Origin: Promethearchaeia archaeon
Lineage (GTDB): Archaea; Asgardarchaeota; Lokiarchaeia; Sigyniarchaeales; SOKP01
Length of the DNA stretch: 23,119 nt
Assembly: GCA_029856295.1 (NCBI GenBank)
Contig: JAHQWS010000271.1
Location: 1-23,119 of the forward strand
Reading direction: 5' to 3'
Positions 7,283 through 14,378 of this stretch are shown piece by piece (position 1 is the stretch's first letter; each line of letters begins with the position of its first letter). Position numbers and translations under genes: made by a program. The notes beneath the pieces are model-generated. The model was not told the origin of the DNA. It saw only the letters and a list, made by a program, of their open reading frames with translations, and did not search any database.

Positions 7283-8290
7283 TCATAATTTCTTTACGAT
7301 TAATTCTGCGCATCTATTGGAATAACCCCATTCGTTATCATACCAAGAAAGAACGCTGATTTGATTGCCGATAGCCTTAGTCCAGAGCGCATTGAAAACT
7401 GAACTATGAGGATTGCGAATAACATCAGAACTTGTTATAGGATCTTCGGTATATTCAAGAATTCCTTTTAAAGCTCCATTGGCAGCTTCCTTCATCTTTA
7501 TATTGATTTCGTCTGCTGTTGTAACATTTTCGAGGACCGCTTTTAAATCAACGACGCTACCGTCTGGAGTAGGTACTCTTATAGCGATACCATCGAGTTT
7601 TCCTTGTAATTCTGGAAATACTAATCCAATAGCTTTTGCTGCGCCTGTAGATGTAGGAATCATATTCATAGCCGCGCCACGACCTCGAATCATCTTAACT
7701 GGATCCCCTGCTCTCGCCGTATCTACCGTTTTTTGATCACCTGTGTATGAGTGAATCGTAGTCATAATACCACTTACTATCTTAAAATTATCTTGTAAGA
7801 CCTTCACTACTGGTCCTAAACAGTTAGTGGTACAAGACGCATTCGAGATTATTTTATGTTCGGTCGTTATTTTATCGTCATTACAGCCTAATACAACAGT
7901 TATGTCTGGATTGACTGCGGGAGCACTAATTAGAACTCTCTTAGCACCAGCTGTTAAATGCTTCGAAGCCCCATCTCTATTCACAAAAAATCCTGTTGAT
8001 TCGAAAGCTACGTCAATACCATTGCTTCCATGAGGTAAATTAGCAGGGTCTCTTTCAGCAGTAATAGGAATTTCTTTTCCATCTATGACAAGAGCCTTCT
8101 CTTTAGCTTCCACTGTGCCAGGATATCTTCCAAATACGGAATCGTATTTTAATACATAAGCTAAATATTTAGGTTCGAATAAATCATTGATCGAAACGAT
8201 ATCAATATCACTCTTCCAATTGCTCATTACGGCTCGAAAGAAATTCCTTCCGATTCTCCCGAAGCCATTTATGGCGACTCTTTTTGCCAT
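7283..8290 (-). CDS. gap: Glyceraldehyde-3-phosphate dehydrogenase, class I (bacterial/eukaryotic type)
   Basis: A 335-residue NAD(P)-dependent phosphorylating GAPDH of glycolysis/gluconeogenesis. Visible features: the Rossmann motif INGFGRIGR (residues 7-15), SINDLFEP with D36 (typical of NAD preference), the catalytic loop ASCTTNC with C153, the partner histidine H180, and the C-terminal SWYDNEWGYSNR. This is the class I enzyme of bacteria and eukaryotes. Most archaea use the distant class II enzyme, so bacterial acquisition is likely. It is full length for the family. A TATA-like box sits unusually close to the ATG (8304-8317), suggesting a short or absent leader. Confidence 0.95.
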   Translation of the reverse strand: MAKRVAINGFGRIGRNFFRAVMSNWKSDIDIVSINDLFEPKYLAYVLKYDSVFGRYPGTVEAKEKALVIDGKEIPITAERDPANLPHGSNGIDVAFESTGFFVNRDGASKHLTAGAKRVLISAPAVNPDITVVLGCNDDKITTEHKIISNASCTTNCLGPVVKVLQDNFKIVSGIMTTIHSYTGDQKTVDTARAGDPVKMIRGRGAAMNMIPTSTGAAKAIGLVFPELQGKLDGIAIRVPTPDGSVVDLKAVLENVTTADEINIKMKEAANGALKGILEYTEDPITSSDVIRNPHSSVFNALWTKAIGNQISVLSWYDNEWGYSNRCAELIVKKL

Positions 8291-8303
8291 TTTTCATCAA
8301 CCA

Positions 8304-8317
8304 CTATATATTTTTTT
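8304..8317 (-). promoter_or_regulatory. TATA-like box of gap, very near the start codon
   Basis: On the minus strand an A-run leads into AAATATATAG, ending 13 bases before the ATG. If this is the TATA box, transcription would start at or within a few bases of the ATG, giving a leaderless message. The alternative is initiation from further upstream in the repeated segment at 8341-8490. Confidence 0.3.
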
Positions 8318-8340
8318 ATTTTTTTTTAGATTGGTTCTAA

Positions 8341-8626
8341 TTGTAAAAAAATGATGATTTAGTTTGTGTTTGTTAGTTTATTAATCTTTTAGTTTTGTAC
8401 ACTTTAATGATGTAGACTACATCTGAATAAATCTGTATAATCTAGAACTTAAATAAAATAAGTAAAAGTAAAAAATAAAGACTTTATAATTTAGGTCTCT
8501 TCTTCTTCAACCTCTTTTCCCATTAATCTTAACACAGCGTCGGCGAGTTTGTTTTGGCTTCTGCTCATAATCCCTTTAATTTTACCTTCTTTCCCAGTAA
8601 CTCTTAACATAATACCATTCCAAACT
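8341..8626 (-). repeat. Duplicated segment, second copy at about 12045-12331
   Basis: From 8355 to 8626 the sequence aligns without gaps to the region exactly 3,705 bases to the right, with a single indel at the far left. The segment includes the last 44 codons of a ferredoxin gene and about 150 bases of downstream non-coding DNA. Identity is high by eye in both parts, including the non-coding tail. Confidence 0.85.
8491..8626 (-). pseudogene. Truncated 3' end of a polyferredoxin gene (paralogue of 12196-12966)
   Basis: The minus strand encodes VWNGIMLRVTGKEGKIKGIM and on to the stop, nearly identical to residues 213-256 of the intact iron-sulfur protein at 12196-12966. The C-terminal acidic tail differs slightly. 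All cluster-binding cysteines lie in the missing part, and there is no start codon. Homology ends abruptly at about 8626, where a zinc-ribbon reading frame of the opposite strand begins. This is a gene remnant left by duplication and deletion or recombination. Confidence 0.8.
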
Positions 8627-8758
8627 GTAGTACCAGTTCAAAATGTACCAGTTCAAAATGTACCAGTTCAAAATGTAGGGCATCATTATTGCTTTAATTG
8701 CGGTTCTGCTGTTAATTCAGACGATAGACATTGTGCAAATTGCGGGGTGGCGTTATAA
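8627..8758 (+). pseudogene. 5'-truncated zinc-ribbon gene end with PVQNV repeats
   Basis: Downstream of the junction, the + strand frame reads three PVQNV units and then a zinc ribbon, CFNCGSAVNSDDRHCANCG, ending in TAA at 8756-8758. The two CxxC knuckles are the usual C-terminal double-zinc-ribbon pattern of small archaeal proteins. No start codon exists in the authentic part. The open frame upstream to 8549 (TTG) runs antisense through the ferredoxin remnant and is not real coding sequence. Most likely the gene lost its 5' portion at the junction. Confidence 0.6.
8633..8677 (+). repeat. 15-bp perfect tandem repeat, three copies
   Basis: CCAGTTCAAAATGTA occurs three times in a row (8633, 8648, 8663) and encodes PVQNV. 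Perfect nucleotide identity points to recent slippage. Confidence 0.95.
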
Positions 8759-8895
8759 TGGAAGAAAATAAAAAGAATAAATACCAATATCTTTTCAACC
8801 TTTTCTTTCTGGTGCAAATGCTTATATACAAATTTACGATTCATTTACTTCTACTCTTACTTGAGGATTCCACAAAAATTCGCCGCTCTTATTGA
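8758..8895 (+). CDS. Doubtful 45-aa ORF overlapping the zinc-ribbon stop
   Basis: An ATG overlaps the zinc-ribbon stop (TAATG), as in translationally coupled genes. It opens a frame beginning MEENKKNKYQYLFNLFFLVQ with a hydrophobic stretch. The frame then runs antisense into the gene at 8834 and ends at TGA. It may be the beginning of a second gene cut off at the edge of the neighbouring segment. It could also be chance. Confidence 0.2.
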   Translation: MEENKKNKYQYLFNLFFLVQMLIYKFTIHLLLLLLEDSTKIRRSY

Positions 8896-9643
8896 CATAA
8901 AAATTCTCGTAAATGGAAATGTGTTTAATTTGCTCAATTTCCTTCAATTTCATGATTTGGGTGGCTGCCAGATTCGGGAGGGTATCTACTCGAAACGCGA
9001 TTCCAATGGTCTTGTCGTCATGAACCTCCACGAAGCTAAAATGTGTAAGGATCAGCACGATACCGTCACTTTCTTTTAACCCCTCATCAATACTTACGGA
9101 ATCTTCATAATATCTGTAGATATCTGCGATTTTTTCTACGAGAGATTGTGAGGCATTGTTAGGGGTATACGTTCTACCTTGGAAATTTTTTTCAATCGAC
9201 TCGCAAAACAATCGAGTGCGCAAGGCCACAAAATCATCAAACAAGTACTCTTCATACTCGGTATAGTCTAACAAGGTGTCATCTAAATCCCGGAGCACTT
9301 TCATTTCTTTTATACTAAAAATTCCCCCCTCTGCTCTATTGATAAACACCATCTTTTTGCCTCCACGCGTTACTACCCATATTGTAGAATGTTGCCTGAT
9401 ATTATCCCTCATAAATTCTTTTACCTCGCCCTCCCGTGTCGCTAATTTGAGGGTATAGGGATAATGGTTAAAAATCCATTGCATCTCCTCCTCATTGTAA
9501 TGCTCTATAAGATGGTCCTTCAAGCGCGGATAGTCGATAATGTTGAGCCTTACCGTATCGCTTGTAAATGAAGAATAATATTTCACATATTTTTGGGTGA
9601 TATCCCTGAAATTCTGATAGGTAATTAGTTGCGGTTTTTTCAT
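8834..9643 (-). CDS. Hypothetical protein, unknown family
   Basis: A 269-residue soluble protein that I do not recognise. It is mixed alpha/beta, rich in aromatic and charged residues, with no membrane helix, no cysteine clusters and no obvious catalytic motif. The middle part (STIWVVTRGGKKMVFINRAEGG) looks like beta strands. The last third (IVLILTHFSFVEVHDDKTIGIAFR) could be a compact alpha/beta domain. It follows the TPR-like gene on the same strand by 60 bases, so the two are probably co-transcribed. Both have visibly higher G+C (about 45% in sampled stretches) than their neighbours, suggesting common foreign origin. Confidence 0.6.
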   Translation of the reverse strand: MKKPQLITYQNFRDITQKYVKYYSSFTSDTVRLNIIDYPRLKDHLIEHYNEEEMQWIFNHYPYTLKLATREGEVKEFMRDNIRQHSTIWVVTRGGKKMVFINRAEGGIFSIKEMKVLRDLDDTLLDYTEYEEYLFDDFVALRTRLFCESIEKNFQGRTYTPNNASQSLVEKIADIYRYYEDSVSIDEGLKESDGIVLILTHFSFVEVHDDKTIGIAFRVDTLPNLAATQIMKLKEIEQIKHISIYENFYVNKSGEFLWNPQVRVEVNES

Positions 9644-9703
9644 AATTCTCTTGTGCCTTTTGAATATAGTTCAAATCTACATATATAAAGAAAAAAGATT
9701 TTT

Positions 9704-10726
9704 TCATTTTGTGGCAAGCAATTCCTCAATCTGCTGCAAGCGCTTGAATACATACGCTTTATACTTCTCAAAATCTTTGGCAGGGGGTATGGCATGGTTG
9801 CCTTTATTTGCTTGAGATTGAGTGGAAGAAGCAACATTATTTTTAGGAGTTATTAAAGGAGCTGACGATACGGCTTTTTCTTCTTTACAAGGCAAGCATT
9901 CCTTCAGATCTATCCCAAAAGTGTGACAAATGGTTGCCAAATCCTTTCTGTCCTTCTGAGTGAGCTGATAGCTGGTAAGCTTCATTTGGGCCAACCACGA
10001 GAAAAACAGCGGATCGATGCCTTCTTTCCAATGATGAGTGCGCAAATATAAATAGAGTCGTTGAGGGTGGTACATCTGATTTATATCTAAATGAGAGGCA
10101 TTTACCTTCTTTTCGCGATATACATGCAACAGTTTAATAAATTCATTGGCAATATGCATATTAACCTTTTTTACATATTCCAGTTCCCGTAAAATAGCCG
10201 TCTGGATATCGTTAGAAACGATTGAGGGCTTCTGAGTCCTATGAGAGGTATGGACAGGACGAGCTAAATTTTTCACGGGAATTTGAATTTGAAAATAGTT
10301 CCGGGTAAAATCTAAAATGTTCTCCCAGTACATAAACTCATAGTCTTTAAGGATATCGGGCAAAACAAGCTCATACGAGTCGGGGTGGGCGTTGATTTCA
10401 GCAAAAATCTTGGTTGCGGCGATTTTAATTTTCTGGATTTGTTCATATAACATGGTCTCATTTTGCGAGCTGGCAATTAAATAACGCTCGAATGCTAACT
10501 CGTCAGGACCGGGGTGATAATTTAAAAAGGTAGCATTTTTCTTATTGTAAAAATTGCCCATAAATGTATGGCACATTGCGATATTATTCCAGCACATGGC
10601 ATTGTTAGGCTCAATATTCGCCGCATTCATACAAATCTCAAGAGCATGCTCATAGTCTCCGATCTTTGAATGCATAAAAGCAGTTTTATGGAGAGTATAA
10701 ACACTTTTCGCTTTTTTTGGGTACAT
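9704..10726 (-). CDS. TPR-containing hypothetical protein
   Basis: A 340-residue protein. Residues 8-58 form a TPR-like pair (HKTAFMHSKIGDYEHALEIC, then NIEPNNAMCWNNIAMCHTFMGN). The rest is helical and unrecognised, with a low-complexity linker (about residues 285-315, rich in S, T, N, A) and a short C-terminal coiled coil. The gene ends in TGA, notable in a genome that appears to decode UGA as selenocysteine elsewhere. No SECIS-like fold was seen after it, so stop is the natural reading. A TATA-like CATTTAAATACT lies about 50 bases upstream. It pairs with the gene at 8834-9643. A scaffold or sensor role is only a guess. Confidence 0.6.
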   Translation of the reverse strand: MYPKKAKSVYTLHKTAFMHSKIGDYEHALEICMNAANIEPNNAMCWNNIAMCHTFMGNFYNKKNATFLNYHPGPDELAFERYLIASSQNETMLYEQIQKIKIAATKIFAEINAHPDSYELVLPDILKDYEFMYWENILDFTRNYFQIQIPVKNLARPVHTSHRTQKPSIVSNDIQTAILRELEYVKKVNMHIANEFIKLLHVYREKKVNASHLDINQMYHPQRLYLYLRTHHWKEGIDPLFFSWLAQMKLTSYQLTQKDRKDLATICHTFGIDLKECLPCKEEKAVSSAPLITPKNNVASSTQSQANKGNHAIPPAKDFEKYKAYVFKRLQQIEELLATK

Positions 10727-11032
10727 TTTTTAACTCATATCTCCAATTTTATTCCAATATGAAATTGAGAGTATTTAAATGAAAAATGCCAAATTAGTAT
10801 TATAAAAGATTTCGAATATTGCAAAGAATGTAAATGGGTTTTTGGAAGAATTTATGATAAAGATGACAACATGCGACATGTTAAAATCGGAAAGCTTATC
10901 GAATTTCACGAAATTAACGTAATCGACTATGAGAATTAATTTTTTTTTCAATGTTTTAGTTTTTATGCAAACAGCATACCCCTTGGCGAGGGGATTTTCT
11001 AAAAAAGCAAAGTGGAAATTTTCCCTATTTGA
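10727..11032. other. 306-bp intergenic region with a possible gene remnant
   Basis: It contains the promoter of the TPR-like gene (minus strand), the startless open frame at 10769-10939, and the 3' side of the TspO-like gene. Nothing else stands out. Confidence 0.5.
10769..10939 (+). pseudogene. Startless open frame, possible remnant of a small metal-binding protein
   Basis: 57 codons open on the + strand end in TAA, with no ATG, GTG or TTG near the front. The translation includes DFEYCKECKWVFGRIYDK and HVKIGKLIEFHEINVIDYEN. These have protein-like composition and one CxxC knuckle. It lies at the right edge of the higher-GC gene pair and may be the 3' end of a gene disrupted by that insertion. 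Confidence 0.3.
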
Positions 11033-11818
11033 TCATTTAATAAATTTATAGACACTTAGCAAACCCAAAATAATAATCCCAATCATAGATACAATTATAA
11101 CCTCAATGACTAAGATTCGGGCTGATAATCTTTCAAAAATAATTCCTAAAAAAACCCAAATTCCCACCGCAGCATAAATATAATCGTTGCGAGTTATTAA
11201 AACCATCGAATAGATCATAATAACGACGATTAGAACAAGCACCGCCCAACCCTCATCAGAAAACAAGAAAGGGGGCTTGTTAAAATTAATACTTTCGAAA
11301 AAGGTGGTGATTGATACGATAGTGGCAGCAGTGACCCAGCCTGCATATAAACTCCATGGAATTACTAAGGAAATGTATTCTTCTTTCGAACGCTTTTCGA
11401 GGTTAATATTCAAACGAAGGTAAGCAAGGATGATAAAAGTTAGATATAAAATCATGCTTAAGGTTGACATCCAAATTATCCGATAAGACCAAAATAGATA
11501 CCATGACGTGGCCATAATTGTAGATGCGATAAAGAAGATGCTCACTTGATCAATAAATGGCATAGACCTTTTTTCCTGGGGGGATTTGAATATGTCCTTT
11601 GACTGATATATAAGAAATATTGCCAGAAAAAAAAATATAAGAAACCAGATCGAAAAGGCAAAGCCAATAGGATCAACCAAACTTGAGTCTCCTCCTGATT
11701 CAAAGGTCTCTAAAGCCTCACGGTTAAAAATTGAAAAGATAGTCGTGATTAAAAAACATAACAAAGGGGTTAGAATATTGGCAATTTGTAAAATACCTGT
11801 TTTCTTAGAGGAGTCCAT
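11033..11818 (-). CDS. TspO/MBR-like multi-spanning membrane protein
   Basis: A 261-residue protein with about eight hydrophobic segments. PIGFAFSIWFLIF (residues 50-62) and the later SLYAGWVTAATIVSITTFFE carry the hallmark pattern of a family related to tryptophan-rich sensory protein (TspO/MBR): a proline-rich start of a helix ending in SIW, then a WxxxATI segment. Canonical TspO is about 160 residues with five helices, so this is a longer relative. TspO proteins bind porphyrins and steroids; the function of this longer group is not established. It is probably transcribed alone. Confidence 0.6.
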   Translation of the reverse strand: MDSSKKTGILQIANILTPLLCFLITTIFSIFNREALETFESGGDSSLVDPIGFAFSIWFLIFFFLAIFLIYQSKDIFKSPQEKRSMPFIDQVSIFFIASTIMATSWYLFWSYRIIWMSTLSMILYLTFIILAYLRLNINLEKRSKEEYISLVIPWSLYAGWVTAATIVSITTFFESINFNKPPFLFSDEGWAVLVLIVVIMIYSMVLITRNDYIYAAVGIWVFLGIIFERLSARILVIEVIIVSMIGIIILGLLSVYKFIK

Positions 11819-12195
11819 AATTATCTTAATGTGTCAGAATTCTTAAATTCTTTAGTTATAATAATTAAATTCAATTTTATTTTTTTATTCGATTTGATAT
11901 TATTATCCATAACTTACCCATAAGATGCCTAAAAGACAAAAAGATAATACTATGTAAATGTGCAAATGGTATCTTAAATTCAAATGTAAAATAACCCAAA
12001 GGAAAAACCTTTTCCCATTTATTTTTCACATTTTCTATTTAATTTTGTAAAAAGAATAGTGATTTAATTTGTGTTTGTTAATTTATTAATTTTTTAGTTT
12101 TATACATTTTAATGATTTAGACTACACTTGAATAAATCTGTACTATATAAAACTTAAATAAAATAAGTAAAAGTAAAAAATAAAGACTTTATAAT
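11819..12195. other. 377-bp intergenic region; right-hand part is the duplicated 3' flank
   Basis: 12045-12195 is the non-coding part of the segment repeated at 8341-8490. It lies downstream of the polyferredoxin gene. 11819-12044 is AT-rich, presumably carries the promoter of the TspO-like gene, and shows nothing else I can support. Confidence 0.6.
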
Positions 12196-12331
12196 TTAGG
12201 TTTCTCCTTCTTCGGATTCCTTGCCCATAAGTCTCACTACAGCGTCGGCGAGTTTGTTTTGACTTCTGCTCATAATCCCCTTAATTTTACCTTCTTTTCC
12301 AGTTACCCTTAACATAATACCATTCCACACA
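12045..12331 (-). repeat. Duplicated segment, first copy at 8341-8626
   Basis: This copy includes the C-terminal codons of the intact polyferredoxin gene and its 3' flank. See 8341-8626 for the alignment. Confidence 0.85.
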
Positions 12332-12966
12332 GAGGATGGGTCTCCTTTTACTTTCTTAAATCTATCTCGGAATACTTTTACCTCAATATTATCATAATTT
12401 TTTGCCGCTTCGCTACATTTAAAGCATAAAATACATAAATCCTTATCCACAATAATCTCTGATTTTTCCCGTGTTAATGCTCCTACTGCACATTCATCGC
12501 AGAACGCATCAATTTTTTTGTTATCCTTTTCACTACTGGTTATGGTAATATTCCCTTCGACTACTTTTCTTACTTCTTGTCCACTTTCCAATGTTCTAAC
12601 TTCCTCCTCAAATTCCGGAAGTGATCCATTTTCTACTAAGTTTACTTTCTTCTCGCCATTAATAAATAATTCCAAGGTATAACCCGGACAAATCCATGTG
12701 CAAGATCCGCACCATATGCATTTTTCTAAGTCTACAACGATTTTGTGGTCTGATTCTATTCCCATCTCTTCTGGAGTTCCAATAGCGGTCTTCTTTAAAG
12801 GCTCATCATAAATCGATACCGTAACAGGACAGACTCTATGGCAAAATCCGCATTCAATACACCGATCTTCATGGTATACGAGCTTCATATCATGATTTAA
12901 CATGCGATATTCATATTCTACAGTGTTTTCATCAACTTGAATTGCTTTTTTAGACGGTAGAGACAA
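12196..12966 (-). CDS. Polyferredoxin-like 4Fe-4S protein
   Basis: A 256-residue cytosolic iron-sulfur protein. Two classic clusters are visible: CIECGFCHRVCP (C36, C39, C42, C46) and CIWCGSCTWICP (C83, C86, C89, C93). A third, irregular set follows (C156, C159, C178, C181, C184). The conserved C-terminal tail (residues 213-256) is also found as a remnant at 8491-8626. Its probable role is electron transfer with the FrhB-like protein encoded 91 bases upstream. The start is TTG at 12966: GAGTGA precedes it by a few bases, and the local sequence GTGAGAAAATTTGTCT closely parallels the start of hdrA (GTGAAAAATTTGTCT). No in-frame ATG gives a better start. Confidence 0.8.
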   Translation of the reverse strand: MSLPSKKAIQVDENTVEYEYRMLNHDMKLVYHEDRCIECGFCHRVCPVTVSIYDEPLKKTAIGTPEEMGIESDHKIVVDLEKCIWCGSCTWICPGYTLELFINGEKKVNLVENGSLPEFEEEVRTLESGQEVRKVVEGNITITSSEKDNKKIDAFCDECAVGALTREKSEIIVDKDLCILCFKCSEAAKNYDNIEVKVFRDRFKKVKGDPSSVWNGIMLRVTGKEGKIKGIMSRSQNKLADAVVRLMGKESEEGET

Positions 12967-13057
12967 ATTTTCTCACTCTCATTTTTATTTCTTTTAATTA
13001 AAATATTCATCTTTTTTTTTAAATATAATTCATAATGTAAAATTTCATGAATAGAAA

Positions 13058-14197
13058 TTAGAATTTTTCTAATTCTATATTAGCTATCGCCTTAGCACTC
13101 CTAAACGGAATATCGTCAACTGACATGCCGCTTTCATAATTGAACTTTTCTTTAAATGCCTCGTTTAACGACTGGAAATATAATGACAACGGTAAATTCA
13201 TAGGACAATTATTGTCGCAGTTGCCACATTCTACACATCGGTCTGCGTCATGGGCGATTCTTGTAAGTTGGTATGTAATATTATCAATAGTTTTTGCTTT
13301 TTTCTTACTCATGAGAATACAATCTACGCAATAACATACCGGACAACCTCGAATACACATGCCGCATGCAGTACATTTTTTAAGACGTTCAAGCTTTTCC
13401 TCCTGAGGAACCTTTGCCCATTCTTCAAGGTCTTTAGCTCTCTTCTCTTTAGCTTTTGCTATGACATCCTCATACTTTTCAGTATGAGTTTTTTTAATAT
13501 CTTCTGGAAGAGGTGTTTTACTAATACCTGATTTCTCTAGCACAGTATTACCATTATCAGAGTATACCTTTAAAATAATCTCATCAGAATCTATAGGAAC
13601 CCCAAGATCACTGATGGATAAGTCAGCAATGACCGGTAATTTTCTGTAGCATCTAAGACAATTTTCCGCGACGGTAAGATCAAGTTCTTTAGTACTTCCA
13701 TCATCCATTTTAACGATTAATCCCTTATCTCCAACCTTTTCTTTAATTACTTTTGTTGGATCTACATCTTTGATCTTTTTTATCTCTCTTCCAGCCTTAG
13801 GTAGCATGCCTCTGTCTTCTATAGCAATTATGAAGAGATTATCTAAATTTATTTGCTTAATTTTAGCGAGTTCAATTATAGCTCTGGTATCACATGGGCG
13901 CGCTATAAGACCAACTTTATCTTTCATTGCGCCTTGAACTGATTTATGGAGGAATTTTGCGGCAGAATCTGTTCTGGCGTATCCATACGCAATTAAGTTG
14001 GTTAACGGAAATATTGCAATATCCTCTGCTTTTTCTATTAATTTCGGAATTACCGTAAATCTATCTTCTAAATTAGTTTTTTTATCAATTCTTGCTTCGG
14101 CACTAATGATTTTATCTACAACTTTTTCTTTCAAAAGTGTGCTCAATAGGTTAGGAAAATCTTCAATTTTTATTAGAAACTCTGCTTTTACGTCCAT
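13058..14197 (-). CDS. FrhB/FdhB-like flavin Fe-S oxidoreductase subunit
   Basis: A 379-residue protein of the coenzyme F420 hydrogenase/dehydrogenase beta-subunit group. The N-terminal domain has the family motif GLIARPCDTRAIIEL (C102) and ENCLRCY (C180, C183). The C-terminal part binds further 4Fe-4S clusters: CTACGMCIRGCPVCYC with C293, and CVECGNCDNNCP (C321-C331). Relatives bind FAD and pass electrons between F420 or NAD(P)H or formate dehydrogenase and Fe-S clusters; which donor is used here is unknown. It follows vhuD after 181 bases containing the SECIS candidate and a TATA-like stretch, so it could be in the same transcript or have its own promoter. GAGATGG is the likely ribosome binding site. 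Confidence 0.8.
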   Translation of the reverse strand: MDVKAEFLIKIEDFPNLLSTLLKEKVVDKIISAEARIDKKTNLEDRFTVIPKLIEKAEDIAIFPLTNLIAYGYARTDSAAKFLHKSVQGAMKDKVGLIARPCDTRAIIELAKIKQINLDNLFIIAIEDRGMLPKAGREIKKIKDVDPTKVIKEKVGDKGLIVKMDDGSTKELDLTVAENCLRCYRKLPVIADLSISDLGVPIDSDEIILKVYSDNGNTVLEKSGISKTPLPEDIKKTHTEKYEDVIAKAKEKRAKDLEEWAKVPQEEKLERLKKCTACGMCIRGCPVCYCVDCILMSKKKAKTIDNITYQLTRIAHDADRCVECGNCDNNCPMNLPLSLYFQSLNEAFKEKFNYESGMSVDDIPFRSAKAIANIELEKF

Positions 14198-14284
14198 TTA
14201 TTTCCATCTCATACATATGAAAATTTTACTTAAATCTTTTTTATTTAACTACTTCAACTAAAAACATATTTTTAGTAAATTTTG

Positions 14285-14305
14285 TGTTTTTTTAAAATAT
14301 ATATT
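14285..14305 (-). promoter_or_regulatory. AT-rich TATA-like stretch before the FrhB-like gene
   Basis: On the minus strand the sequence just after the SECIS candidate reads AATATATATTTTAAAAAAAC, about 90 bases before the ATG at 14197. It could be a TATA box giving FrhB its own message, or the transition at which the hdrA-vhuD transcript ends. Confidence 0.3.
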
Positions 14306-14378
14306 ATGTGTCAATGGTGCGACCATTTCTTCTGCTGAGCTCTCATTTTTTTAAACTCAACATCATTAGTTAACACAT
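14306..14378 (-). ncRNA. Candidate SECIS element in the vhuD 3' UTR
   Basis: It begins one base after the TAA stop of vhuD. Hand folding gives helix I of 9 bp (14370-14378 with 14306-14314, one G-U). AUGA at 14363-14366 faces GA at 14331-14332, allowing tandem sheared G-A pairs. Helix II is 10 bp (14353-14362 with 14333-14342, including G-U pairs). The apical loop has 10 bases with a run of seven A. On the 3' side a short TGGT/ACCA mini-hairpin fits between the GA and helix I. AUGA/GA plus unpaired A in the apical loop is the eukaryotic-type SECIS core, which has been described as occurring in Lokiarchaeota. The fold has not been computed. Confidence 0.6.

Noticed and set aside
8549..8758. 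A genuine 69-aa zinc-ribbon protein with a hydrophobic N-terminus
   Set aside because: The N-terminal 26 residues are the antisense of the ferredoxin remnant. Only the part after 8626 looks like authentic coding sequence.
9492..9837. Minus-strand frames of 65-71 aa between and overlapping the two higher-GC genes
   Set aside because: They overlap the ends of the longer genes in other frames and show no family features of their own.
13140..13531. Plus-strand frames opposite the FrhB-like gene
   Set aside because: Antisense shadows of a strongly conserved Fe-S protein; their many Cys/His/Ser/Phe come from the opposite strand.
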